From Erysipelotrichaceae bacterium (GTDB lineage Bacteria; Bacillota_I; Bacilli_A; Erysipelotrichales; Erysipelotrichaceae), in contig JAFOMB010000135.1 of NCBI GenBank assembly GCA_017419065.1, positions 1 to 12,733 of the forward strand: a DNA stretch of 12,733 nt, read 5' to 3'. The translations under genes were made by a program, and so were the position numbers. The notes below the pieces were generated by a model. The model did no database searches. It saw only the letters and a program-made list of their open reading frames with translations, and was not told the origin of the DNA. Below are positions 1 to 5,873 of the stretch, piece after piece (position 1 is the stretch's first letter; each line of letters begins with the position of its first letter).

Positions 1-1382
1 ATACCGAAGATAGCTGCAGCAGCGATACAAGGGAGATTCATACCGAAGAACGGGACCGTTCCGCCAAAGGCGAACTGGCCGCCGATACCGATGATGCAGA
101 CGAGAGCGATGACGGCGATGTTCTTGGAGTCGAACATGGAGACACCCTTGTCGATCAGGATGGCGATACCCTGAGCAGCGATAGCACCGAAGCAATAGAC
201 TTCAATTCCGCCGATGACTGCGAGCGGGATACCGTAGATGACCTTGATCAGCGGCGTGAAGCAGGCGACGATCATGGCGATGATGGAAGCGACGATCAGG
301 ACCGGGACAGAGAAGACTCTCGTGATAGCCATTGTGGAGATGTTTTCACCGTAGTTGGTTCCTGCAGGACCGCCGACGAAGCCGGAGATCATGTCGCAGA
401 GACCGTCACCGATGAGGTTGTCGCCTAATAAGGAGACCATGTCATGTCTCGGCTTGCCTTTTTCCTTGGCTACGTCATTGATGTAGATATCCAGCTGATA
501 GATGTGGGCGGTGGATTCCGGGATCGTAGCGATGGCGATCGGCATGATGCCGATGAGAGCTGTTAAGGAGAACTTCGGAAGTGTGAAGGCCGGTAAGGCG
601 AAGAAGGAGCCGTCTCCCAGTTTGAAGGAGGAAGCTGCCAGCGCTTCAGCCGGAACACTTCTGAAGAGGTTGATGCCGCCGGCGAAGTTGATGACTGCCG
701 CAACAGCACAGCCGGTGAGGACACCTAAGAGTAACGGGAGCTGAGACATCAGTCCCTTGAGATAACGGGAGTATAAGCAGGTGGATAAGAAGGTCACAAG
801 ACCGACGACCAGCCAGGCAGTGGCGACCGGAGATCCCTGTGTGACATCTAAGCCGTTGATGTTTCCGCCGATACCTAAGAAGTCATTCATGGCACTTCCG
901 GCCAGGGTAAGACCGATGACCATGGATACGGAACCGGTGATGGAAGCCGGCAGGAATTTTTCAACTTTGTCAGCACCGAACTTCTTGACGATCAGGCCGG
1001 CAGCGATGGAGACGAAACCGGACATGATGATACCGAACTGGGCTTTGGAGATCAGTTCCGGCGGTAAGATACCGGTAGCCTGCCAGGAGGCGATCTGATC
1101 TGCCGTACCTTCTGCCATGGCCATAGCCGAGACAGCAGAGAGGTAAGCGAAGCTGGAACCGTAGTATAACGGGATCCTTCTCTTTGTGATGAAGGTGAAG
1201 CAGAGTGTTGCGAGACCGGATGCGAAGATCGTAGTAGAGACCTGGAAACCGGTGATCAGAGCGACCGTGATGGTTGCCGGGAACATGACGATGACCTGCT
1301 GCAGAGCATACAGGAGCAGTTTCCCGAATTCCGGTGTTTCCTCCGGCAGATAGCCGACGACTTTTTTAGCTTTTGCTGACAT
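1..1382 (-). CDS. uraA: Uracil permease, NCS2 family (3' end cut off by window edge)
   Basis: This is a proton-coupled uracil importer of the cytoplasmic membrane, from the NCS2 nucleobase transporter family. The first 460 codons are visible and no stop is reached. The N-terminal part reads YALQQVIVMFPATI and then YYGSSFAYLSA, which correspond to the first transmembrane helix and the TM3 strand of UraA. The second half carries IPEST and GGPAGTNYGENISTMAITR. In E. coli UraA the Glu residues at these two places bind uracil. Many hydrophobic helices run through the chain. The ATG at 1380-1382 has AAGGGGG seven bases upstream. The gene starts 15 bases after the pyrR stop with no attenuator between, so it should be co-transcribed with pyrR and controlled by the leader upstream of pyrR. 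The family is sure. The uracil substrate is supported by the pyrR linkage. Xanthine is the less likely alternative. Confidence 0.92.
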   Translation of the reverse strand, partial: MSAKAKKVVGYLPEETPEFGKLLLYALQQVIVMFPATITVALITGFQVSTTIFASGLATLCFTFITKRRIPLYYGSSFAYLSAVSAMAMAEGTADQIASWQATGILPPELISKAQFGIIMSGFVSIAAGLIVKKFGADKVEKFLPASITGSVSMVIGLTLAGSAMNDFLGIGGNINGLDVTQGSPVATAWLVVGLVTFLSTCLYSRYLKGLMSQLPLLLGVLTGCAVAAVINFAGGINLFRSVPAEALAASSFKLGDGSFFALPAFTLPKFSLTALIGIMPIAIATIPESTAHIYQLDIYINDVAKEKGKPRHDMVSLLGDNLIGDGLCDMISGFVGGPAGTNYGENISTMAITRVFSVPVLIVASIIAMIVACFTPLIKVIYGIPLAVIGGIEVYCFGAIAAQGIAILIDKGVSMFDSKNIAVIALVCIIGIGGQFAFGGTVPFFGMNLPCIAAAAIFG

Positions 1383-1397
1383 AGTTAATCCCCCTTG

Positions 1398-1934
1398 TCA
1401 TTTCTCTAATATAACAACATCCTCTTCTCCATCTGTTTCTTTCAGACGGACAGCGACGACTTCACTTTTGGAAGTCGGAATGTTCTTACCGACAAAGTTC
1501 GCTTTGATCGGCAGCTCCGAGTGACCTCTGTCAATGAGTTCACAGAGCTGTATCTTGGCAGGTCTTCCCAGTTCCACCAGCGCGTCAAGGGCAGCTCTCA
1601 CCGTTCTGCCGGTGTAGATGACATCGTCTACCAGCACCACGATCTTTCCTTCGATCTCAAACGGGACTCTGGTCTCGGACAGGACCGGATCCACGTTGAT
1701 CTTGGAGAGATCATCACGGTACATGGTGATATCGAGTTCTCCGACCGGTACTCTGACTCCCTCGATCTTCAGGATGTTTTCAGAGATCCTCTGAGCCAGA
1801 GGGATGCCCCTGGTCTTGATGCCGATCAGGCACATATTCTCCACGCCCCCGTTCTTCTCAATGATCTGATGGGAGAGACGGATCAGCGTCCTCTCAATGT
1901 CTTCGCTTTTCATGACTCTTGCTTTGATGTTCAT
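1398..1934 (-). CDS. pyrR: PyrR: pyr operon regulator / uracil phosphoribosyltransferase
   Basis: A bifunctional cytoplasmic protein. In Bacillota PyrR binds pyr leader RNA when UMP is high, and it also makes UMP from uracil and PRPP. The product has 178 residues, close to the 181 of B. subtilis PyrR. The PRPP-binding loop VVLVDDVIYTGRT lies at residues 99-111, and GIKTRG at 38-43 and LDITMYRDD at 67-75 are family-typical. The ATG at 1932-1934 was chosen because the protein then begins like known PyrR and has GAGG five bases upstream. The frame stays open upstream to 2123, but that part crosses the promoter and a terminator hairpin. The gene lies directly upstream of the uracil permease, so the pair couples uracil uptake and salvage. 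Function is clear from the motifs. Whether this protein binds its own leader is not shown, because no recognisable PyrR loop was found there. Confidence 0.95.
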   Translation of the reverse strand: MNIKARVMKSEDIERTLIRLSHQIIEKNGGVENMCLIGIKTRGIPLAQRISENILKIEGVRVPVGELDITMYRDDLSKINVDPVLSETRVPFEIEGKIVVLVDDVIYTGRTVRAALDALVELGRPAKIQLCELIDRGHSELPIKANFVGKNIPTSKSEVVAVRLKETDGEEDVVILEK

Positions 1935-1951
1935 AGTGACCTCGTACCTAG

Positions 1952-1982
1952 AAAAAAGGGCAGGCGTGATCCGACCTGTCCC
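1952..1982 (-). terminator. Leader terminator (attenuator) upstream of pyrR
   Basis: On the minus strand GGGACAGG (1982-1975) pairs with CCTGCCC (1964-1958) with one bulged A and a ten-base loop. Six T residues follow at 1957-1952. The run ends 17 bases before the pyrR ATG and lies downstream of the pyrR promoter, so it would stop transcription before the gene. That is the position of a pyrimidine attenuator. I could not find an upstream segment complementary to the 5' arm that would make a good antiterminator, nor the consensus PyrR-binding loop. Confidence 0.75.
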
Positions 1983-2054
1983 TTGACTTGCATAAAAAAC
2001 ATAAAGCTGTCCAGAACTTGTCGGCATCACAGTACCGTCTTCTAAGTTACTGCT

Positions 2055-2086
2055 ATTATATAACCACAATTCCGGGATCAGTTCAA
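2055..2086 (-). promoter_or_regulatory. Probable pyrR-uraA promoter
   Basis: Read on the minus strand, TTGAAC (2086-2081) is followed by TATATAAT (2062-2055). The spacer is 18 bases if TATATA is the -10 box and 20 if TATAAT is. Transcription would start near 2048, giving a leader of about 115 bases that contains the attenuator hairpin. It lies back to back with the start of the CPBP gene. Confidence 0.55.
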
Positions 2087-2116
2087 GAGAAAACTGGATG
2101 AAAATGCATGTCATTT

Positions 2117-2124
2117 TATACAAT
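2117..2124 (+). promoter_or_regulatory. Candidate -10 element just upstream of the CPBP gene
   Basis: TATACAAT ends at 2124 and the ATG is at 2132. With the usual distance from -10 box to start site, transcription would begin at or within a base or two of the start codon. The matching -35 region (2095-2101) is poor, so this is weaker than the similar arrangement at 11260. Confidence 0.4.
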
Positions 2125-2131
2125 GGAATAG

Positions 2132-2803
2132 ATGAAAAAACAGTATCAGAACACAGTCTTCTTTCTTTCAGCGACCGCTGTCATGACAATGATCCTGATC
2201 GAAAGATTGTTATCTCCGGGCTACTGGATCAAGAGTCTTCTCAAGATCCTGGTCTTTTCTCTGCCGGTGATCCTGGTATCTCTTATATATAAAAGAAAGA
2301 TCAAAGATGTCCTCTTTATCAGAAAGATAGGGATAAACAGAAAGACGCTTCTTTTCCTGCTTCTCTTCTATCTTCTGGTCATCCTGGGCTATCTTCTGAT
2401 CAAAGACATGATCGATCTCACTTCTATCAGAGAATCTTTGCTGAATAAGGAAGGCGTGAATGAGAAGAACTTCTATCTCGTCTTCTCCTATATCATCCTG
2501 GTCAATTCCTTTCTGGAAGAGGCCTTCTTCAGGGCCTTCCTCTTCGGCAGTCTGAGACAGAGGAATGTCCTGTTCGGACATATCGTCTCCTCTTTATTGT
2601 TTTCTGTCTATCATATCGGCATCATGGCTTCCTGGTTCTCTCCGGGGATCTTCCTCCTGTTTCTCGCAGGACTTGTGTTAGCCGGTGTCTTTCTGAACCT
2701 CCTCTTTGAAAGAGGGGAGAGCGTCTTCTCCTCCTGGATCTTCCATGCGTGTGCCAACCTCGCCATCAATACCATCGCTTCCTTCATGATCCTCATGATA
2801 TGA
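2132..2803 (+). CDS. CPBP-family intramembrane metalloprotease
   Basis: A polytopic membrane protein of 223 residues from the CPBP family (CAAX protease and bacteriocin-processing, Abi domain). The three active-site motifs are present and in order: EEAFFR with Glu129, Glu130 and Arg134; the motif-2 histidine at 161 in FSVYHIG; and HACAN with His205 and Asn209. Hydrophobic segments near residues 10-28, 36-53, 71-90, 115-140, 147-165 and 170-192 fit the family fold. Bacterial members cleave peptides in the membrane or protect against bacteriocins; the substrate here is unknown. ATG 2132 is the only sensible start, because an ATG at 2123 runs straight into a stop. There is no good ribosome binding site, and TATACAAT ends seven bases before the ATG, so the mRNA may be leaderless. 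The next gene follows after nine bases. The family call is strong and the role is open. Confidence 0.85.
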   Translation: MKKQYQNTVFFLSATAVMTMILIERLLSPGYWIKSLLKILVFSLPVILVSLIYKRKIKDVLFIRKIGINRKTLLFLLLFYLLVILGYLLIKDMIDLTSIRESLLNKEGVNEKNFYLVFSYIILVNSFLEEAFFRAFLFGSLRQRNVLFGHIVSSLLFSVYHIGIMASWFSPGIFLLFLAGLVLAGVFLNLLFERGESVFSSWIFHACANLAINTIASFMILMI

Positions 2804-2812
2804 TGGAACGGT

Positions 2813-3334
2813 ATGAGCGAGATCATCTGGGGAAATATCGTCACCTTCATCGCCACTGTTCTGATGTCCTGCAGCGGCACAAGAGATTCCAAGAGGACCA
2901 TCCTCCTGATACAGGAGATGGCCATGGCCTGTTTTGTCTTATCCGGGATCCTTCTTCAGGGCTACAGCGGTGTCGTGCAGAATATCGTCGGGATGATCCG
3001 CAATATCACTGTCCTGTACTGGCCGGGAAACACCGTGATAGGCTGGGGACTCGTTTTATCCGGCATCGTCTTCGGGATCCTCTTCAACAACCGCGGCATT
3101 ATCGGACTCTTCCCGGTGGTCTGCAGCGTTCCCTTTGCGGTCATGGTGGTATTGAAGAATGAAGATCCGGTACCTCTGAAGTCCACGATGATCATCTCTT
3201 CCTTAGGCTATGCCGTCTATGCCGTCGTCAACAATAACCTCGTCGGCATCATCACCAATACGATCACCGCGATGATCACCGGGATATCCCTATACAGGGA
3301 CATCCAAAAGAAAAAGACATGTCTCCATGTCTAG
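2813..3334 (+). CDS. YgjV-family inner-membrane protein
   Basis: A 173-residue, very hydrophobic protein resembling the YgjV family of bacterial inner-membrane proteins, for which no biochemical role is established. Visible signs are five or six membrane segments (about residues 7-20, 33-53, 74-92, 97-115, 125-140 and 142-158). GNIVTFIATVLMSCSGTRDSKRTILLIQ near the N-terminus and IIGLFPVVCSVPFAVMVVLKN in the middle are the stretches that suggest the family. It starts nine bases after the CPBP gene stop with a weak GGAACGG site, so the two are probably one transcription unit. Its last codons contain a hairpin that serves as terminator for the gene on the opposite strand, and its TAG shares CTAG with that gene's stop. 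The membrane location is sure; the family assignment is by resemblance. Confidence 0.7.
   Translation: MSEIIWGNIVTFIATVLMSCSGTRDSKRTILLIQEMAMACFVLSGILLQGYSGVVQNIVGMIRNITVLYWPGNTVIGWGLVLSGIVFGILFNNRGIIGLFPVVCSVPFAVMVVLKNEDPVPLKSTMIISSLGYAVYAVVNNNLVGIITNTITAMITGISLYRDIQKKKTCLHV
3306..3332 (-). terminator. Terminator of the DNPH1-like/Nudix operon, inside the opposing gene
   Basis: On the minus strand AGACATG (3332-3326), loop GAGA (a GNRA tetraloop) and CATGTCT (3321-3315) form a perfect 7-bp stem, followed by TTTT C TTTT (3314-3306). No T run follows on the plus strand, so it acts in one direction. It includes the stop codon of the minus-strand gene and lies wholly within the last codons of the YgjV-like gene. 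Confidence 0.75.
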
Positions 3335-3741
3335 TTCAGTATCTCACTCAGGAGGGGCCAGAGCTCCTCTTTTGTTTCATAAGAATAGATGTGATAGTAG
3401 GGATCGCCTTTGATCATGGCTGAGAGCTCGCAAAGACTCTTCCGGTAGAAGACATAGACGGGCTTTCCCAGCTTCTCCGCATAGGCCAGTTCATAGCCGA
3501 CACCCAGGGACGGTCTCGTGCATTCCGCGATCACCAGGTCGCATTCCTTCAGCCATCCGGTATCCTGGAGATAGATCTTCTCATCCCGTCCTTCGCCTTC
3601 GATGGCGTTAAGGGAGAGGTCTCCGACGTGTTCTGTCAGGACGGTATCGGTCTTCTTGATGAAGGCGATGATCTCCCGGTAGAGACCTTCATCTTCTCTT
3701 CCAACCCGGATACTGCCCGCAAAGTATACTTTCTTCTTCAT
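3331..3741 (-). CDS. DNPH1-like 2'-deoxynucleoside 5'-monophosphate N-hydrolase
   Basis: A 136-residue protein of the nucleoside 2-deoxyribosyltransferase fold, closest to DNPH1/RCL. DNPH1 cuts the glycosidic bond of deoxynucleoside monophosphates and in animals removes the aberrant 5-hydroxymethyl-dUMP. The match runs along the whole chain: YFAGSIRVGRED near residue 6, VLTEHV near 34, the Asp of QDTGWLKECD, then PSLGVGYEL with the Glu equivalent to the catalytic one in RCL, and LSAMIKG near the end. No signal peptide is present, so it should be cytoplasmic. Its ATG overlaps the Nudix stop by four bases (ATGA), which implies translational coupling. Its stop shares CTAG with the convergent gene. 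The family is well supported; the exact deoxynucleotide is not known. A deoxyribosyltransferase is the alternative, but the length and the PSLGVGYEL motif favour the hydrolase. Confidence 0.87.
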   Translation of the reverse strand: MKKKVYFAGSIRVGREDEGLYREIIAFIKKTDTVLTEHVGDLSLNAIEGEGRDEKIYLQDTGWLKECDLVIAECTRPSLGVGYELAYAEKLGKPVYVFYRKSLCELSAMIKGDPYYHIYSYETKEELWPLLSEILN

Positions 3742-4160
3742 GACTGTCTCTTGCTCAGCTGATAGATCAGTAAGCGGTGGGCATCTTCCAGGATCTTCTT
3801 AGTGTCCGGGAAGCTGAGTTTCTCATAGGCCTTGATGAAAGGCAGGATGAGGATCTCCTCGACTTCTCCTTCCTGAGGCTTCGGTTCTCCCTTCTTATAG
3901 AAGGACAGGAAATAGTGGACTTCCTTTCCGATCCCGTTAGGCATCGTATAGGAGGACACCTTCTTGAAGCCCGGCAGGATCTTCACTTCGATCCCGGCTT
4001 CTTCTCTGATCTCCCGGAGAGCGGTCTCTTCCAGAGATTCTCCTGCTTCCTGATGTCCCTTCGGGAAGCCGTAGTTCCCGTGACGGTCCTTGATGATGAG
4101 ATAGTAGACCATCTTCTCTTTGATGGTACAGATAACAGCGCCGGCACTGACTTCTGGCAT
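3738..4160 (-). CDS. Nudix hydrolase, Ap4A-hydrolase-like
   Basis: A 140-residue cytoplasmic Nudix hydrolase. The Nudix box runs from Gly35 to Ile57 with all key positions: Gly35, Glu41, Arg49-Glu50, Glu53-Glu54 and Gly56. These residues bind the metal and cleave nucleoside-diphosphate-linked substrates. The N-terminal SAGAVI and the NYGFPKGHQE segment before the box are typical of the asymmetrical diadenosine tetraphosphatase group, so Ap4A is a reasonable guess, though Nudix specificity cannot be read reliably from sequence. ATG 4158-4160 has AGGAG seven bases upstream. It is the first gene of a two-gene operon with the DNPH1-like hydrolase, which suggests both clean up unwanted or signalling nucleotides. 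It diverges from the heat-shock gene, and the spacer between them carries the CIRCE-like site. Confidence 0.88.
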   Translation of the reverse strand: MPEVSAGAVICTIKEKMVYYLIIKDRHGNYGFPKGHQEAGESLEETALREIREEAGIEVKILPGFKKVSSYTMPNGIGKEVHYFLSFYKKGEPKPQEGEVEEILILPFIKAYEKLSFPDTKKILEDAHRLLIYQLSKRQS

Positions 4161-4254
4161 GACGATCTCCTTTCGCTGAAACAGAGTTCTACAGTAGACA
4201 ATATATCACCTTTTTAAGAGGAAGGATAGGTTTAGCACTCTAATCATTAGAATA

Positions 4255-4281
4255 CTAGCACTTTACACTTGACAGTGCTAA
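4255..4281. promoter_or_regulatory. CIRCE-like HrcA operator
   Basis: CTAGCACTT, nine bases, CAGTGCTAA. The CIRCE consensus is TTAGCACTC-N9-GAGTGCTAA, so spacing is exact and only three arm positions differ. It overlaps the -35 box of the hsp20 promoter, as expected for repression by HrcA. A second perfect left arm, TTAGCACTC, lies at 4232-4240, but its partner nine bases on (GAATACTAG) matches only partly; it may be a second weak site facing the divergent Nudix gene. Confidence 0.75.
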
Positions 4282-4296
4282 ATGTTGTGCTACACT
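4269..4296 (+). promoter_or_regulatory. hsp20 promoter
   Basis: A perfect -35 box TTGACA (4269-4274) is followed after 16 bases by TACACT (4291-4296). The start site would be near 4303, leaving an untranslated leader of about 50 bases with a strong ribosome binding site. The -35 box lies inside the CIRCE-like operator. Confidence 0.65.
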
Positions 4297-4355
4297 ATAG
4301 ATGAAGGATGAAAGAGATCATCCTGAGATATGAACATTCAAAGGAGGAAATGACT

Positions 4356-4766
4356 ATGAAATACATGCCTAAGAGATACGATTTATTTGATGATATGTTT
4401 GGAGATTTCTTCAAACCGATGAACATCGACAATGTGATGCGTACCGATGTCCATGAAAAAGACGGCTACTACCACTTCGATATCGAATTACCTGGATATA
4501 AGAAAGAAGATGTCAATATGGAGCTGGTAGACGGCTATCTGAATATCAAGGCTGTCCACAATATGACTGATGAAGAAAAGGATGCCAAGGGCAATCTGAT
4601 CCGTTCTGAAAGACATTACGGTTCCTGCTCGAGAAGCTTCTATGTCGGCGACAACATCAAGGCCGAAGACATCAAGGCGAAATACGAGAACGGTATCCTG
4701 AATATCGTCCTGCCTTCTGTGGAACAGAAGCGCATCGAAACAGCACAGACTGTCACGATCGAATAA
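4356..4766 (+). CDS. Small heat-shock protein, Hsp20/alpha-crystallin family
   Basis: An ATP-independent holdase of 136 residues that keeps unfolding cytoplasmic proteins soluble as part of large oligomers. The N-terminal arm RYDLFDDMFGDFF is typical of Bacillota Hsp20. The alpha-crystallin domain spans about residues 30-125, with ELPGYKKEDVNMEL near 45 and the hallmark ENGILNIVLP near 110. The chain ends in TVTIE, which could serve as the I-x-I tail motif. ATG 4356 was preferred because AAGGAGG (4341-4347) is eight bases away; ATG 4350 in the same frame would leave only two, and an ATG at 4308 would add 16 residues before the ribosome binding site. It is a single-gene unit with its own heat-regulated promoter, a CIRCE-like operator and a strong terminator, so regulation by HrcA is likely. 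Confidence 0.93.
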   Translation: MKYMPKRYDLFDDMFGDFFKPMNIDNVMRTDVHEKDGYYHFDIELPGYKKEDVNMELVDGYLNIKAVHNMTDEEKDAKGNLIRSERHYGSCSRSFYVGDNIKAEDIKAKYENGILNIVLPSVEQKRIETAQTVTIE

Positions 4767-4790
4767 TCAGAAAAGGGTTGGCTAACTAAT

Positions 4791-4827
4791 AAAATCGGAT
4801 TGCTGTGCTATACAGCAATCCGATTTT
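4791..4827. terminator. Strong hairpin terminator after hsp20
   Basis: AAAATCGGATTGCTGT (4791-4806) and ACAGCAATCCGATTTT (4812-4827) pair perfectly over 16 bp around the five-base loop GCTAT. The stem ends in TTTT on the plus strand and TTTT again on the minus strand, so it can stop both hsp20 and the convergent sdpRI transcript. Confidence 0.88.
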
Positions 4828-4881
4828 ATCTTATAGGGTTGACAGAGACGAAAAAAGCCTTTACGGTTTCAGCCGCGAGAG

Positions 4882-5523
4882 TTACAGACCTTTCTTTACA
4901 TGCAGCCAATAGGAATAAATGCAAGGCACAAGTACCATTATCAGTATTATGCCGATTAACCATTCAGCCGGAATAATCCGTGTCAGGCAAGCAATTATTA
5001 TCAATATCCCGCAGATCATCCACAGATATCCAGCAAGACGGTGTGTCCGATTCCAGTTTTCCTCATTTGCAAGTGTCCAGGGAATCTTTATGCCGATAGT
5101 GTAGTTCTGCCTTGCTTTTGGCAGGTAATTCCCGATTATCACAAACAGCATACCCAGCACCAGTTCCATGTAGAAGGTGATGTTCATCTGATATCCCAGA
5201 TTAACCGGATATTGTATAGCTGCAACAATAAGCGAAATCACTGGTACAATCCACAAAACAAGCGTGAACATTTTAGGGCTGATATTCTGTTTCCTCGGGT
5301 CGCGAGCCGTCACAAAAGCTCCAAGCCAAAGCACAGCCAGAAGGAAAGCAGGTATGCCAAACACAGCAAATGCCTTACTACTAAATCCGTTGGCCTCATT
5401 ATTTGTTCCAAAGTGTGTCGCCATCACATCTGGCAGACGATTCCAATAGATAACACCAATCAGTACAGGAAGAATCGTCACGATACTTGTGATGATCAAA
5501 GTTTTTCTATTTGCTTTCAGCAT
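4882..5523 (-). CDS. SdpI-family membrane immunity-type protein
   Basis: A 213-residue membrane protein of the SdpI/YfhL family. In B. subtilis SdpI gives immunity to the killing factor SDP and at the same time holds the repressor SdpR at the membrane. The N-terminal DUF1648 part is visible (YWNRLPDVMATHFG, residues 26-39), followed by the conserved family stretch with GIKIPWTL at 144-151, the ENW at 155-157 and THR at 160-162. Six hydrophobic segments lie near residues 8-25, 52-70, 87-104, 116-132, 163-180 and 187-205. The ATG has AAAGGAGG eight bases upstream, inside the end of sdpR, and the two genes overlap by 17 bases, so translation is coupled. No sdpABC toxin genes are in the window, so this may be an orphan immunity or stress-sensing pair. 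Codons ending in A or T are commoner here than in neighbouring genes. Confidence 0.88.
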   Translation of the reverse strand: MLKANRKTLIITSIVTILPVLIGVIYWNRLPDVMATHFGTNNEANGFSSKAFAVFGIPAFLLAVLWLGAFVTARDPRKQNISPKMFTLVLWIVPVISLIVAAIQYPVNLGYQMNITFYMELVLGMLFVIIGNYLPKARQNYTIGIKIPWTLANEENWNRTHRLAGYLWMICGILIIIACLTRIIPAEWLIGIILIMVLVPCIYSYWLHVKKGL

Positions 5524-5791
5524 CTGAATCGCCTCCTTTAAGTTGTGAGATCCACAGCATGATCTCTTCGAGTACAGATGTGTTCAACTGATAGTATATA
5601 AAGTTCTTTTCCCTGCTCTCAAAAATGAGGTCTGCCTGCTTTAGAATCTTGAGATGATACGAGATCGTTGCGCCTGTCATCTCAAAGTGAGATCCAATGT
5701 CTCCGGCGGAAAGAGGGCCCTTTTTTAACAATTCAAGGATCTGTCGTCGCACTGGATCTGATAATGCTTTGAATGTCTCAGCAAATGCCAT
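5507..5791 (-). CDS. SdpR-type ArsR-family autorepressor
   Basis: A 94-residue winged-helix DNA-binding protein of the ArsR superfamily, SdpR subgroup. FKALSDPVRRQILELL (residues 7-22) is the typical first helices, and TGATISYHLKILKQADLI (39-56) is the recognition helix region. None of the usual metal-binding cysteines are present, as expected for SdpR, which is controlled by capture at the membrane by SdpI rather than by metal. ATG 5791 was chosen over an ATG at 5809 because AAGGAGG sits six bases upstream of it. It is the first gene of the sdpRI operon, transcribed from the promoter at 5840-5868. Two inverted repeats around that promoter are the expected autoregulatory operators. Confidence 0.9.
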   Translation of the reverse strand: MAFAETFKALSDPVRRQILELLKKGPLSAGDIGSHFEMTGATISYHLKILKQADLIFESREKNFIYYQLNTSVLEEIMLWISQLKGGDSDAESK

Positions 5792-5812
5792 TCTGATCCT
5801 CCTTCCCAAAAA

Positions 5813-5842
5813 AATCTATTTAGATATTTTTCTAAATAGATT
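5813..5842. promoter_or_regulatory. Operator 1 of sdpRI (perfect inverted repeat)
   Basis: AATCTATTTAGA (5813-5824), six bases, TCTAAATAGATT (5831-5842): a perfect 12-bp inverted repeat. It overlaps the -10 box by three bases and covers the start site, a repressing position. The core ATTTAGA-N6-TCTAAAT recurs at 5874-5893. On the minus strand seven T residues end the hairpin, so the same element resembles a weak terminator in the leader RNA. Confidence 0.82.
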
Positions 5843-5868
5843 CTACACCTTCCGCATGCTGCAGTCAA
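5840..5868 (-). promoter_or_regulatory. sdpRI promoter
   Basis: On the minus strand TTGACT (5868-5863), a 17-base spacer and TAGAAT (5845-5840): five of six consensus bases in each box and ideal spacing. The start site would be near 5833, inside operator 1. Operator 2 lies just upstream of the -35 box. Confidence 0.8.
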
Positions 5869-5873
5869 GGGGT

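Noticed and set aside
2001..2022. Resemblance of GTCCAGA near the pyr leader to the PyrR-binding RNA consensus
   Set aside because: The match is on the plus strand, opposite to the pyrR transcript, so it cannot be in the leader RNA.
1935..2123. N-terminal extension of PyrR by 63 residues from an upstream ATG
   Set aside because: The extension would cross the promoter and the terminator hairpin, has no similarity to PyrR, and the 178-residue form has a ribosome binding site and family-normal length.
2210..2581. Minus-strand open frame of 123 codons opposite the CPBP gene
   Set aside because: Repetitive Asp/Glu/Gln composition, no ribosome binding site, and it opposes the well-supported active-site motifs.
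4841..4881. Possible second terminator for sdpRI (T run in GGCTTTTTTCG on the minus strand)
   Set aside because: Only a 3-bp stem can be drawn before the T run; the 16-bp hairpin at 4791-4827 is a far better terminator.
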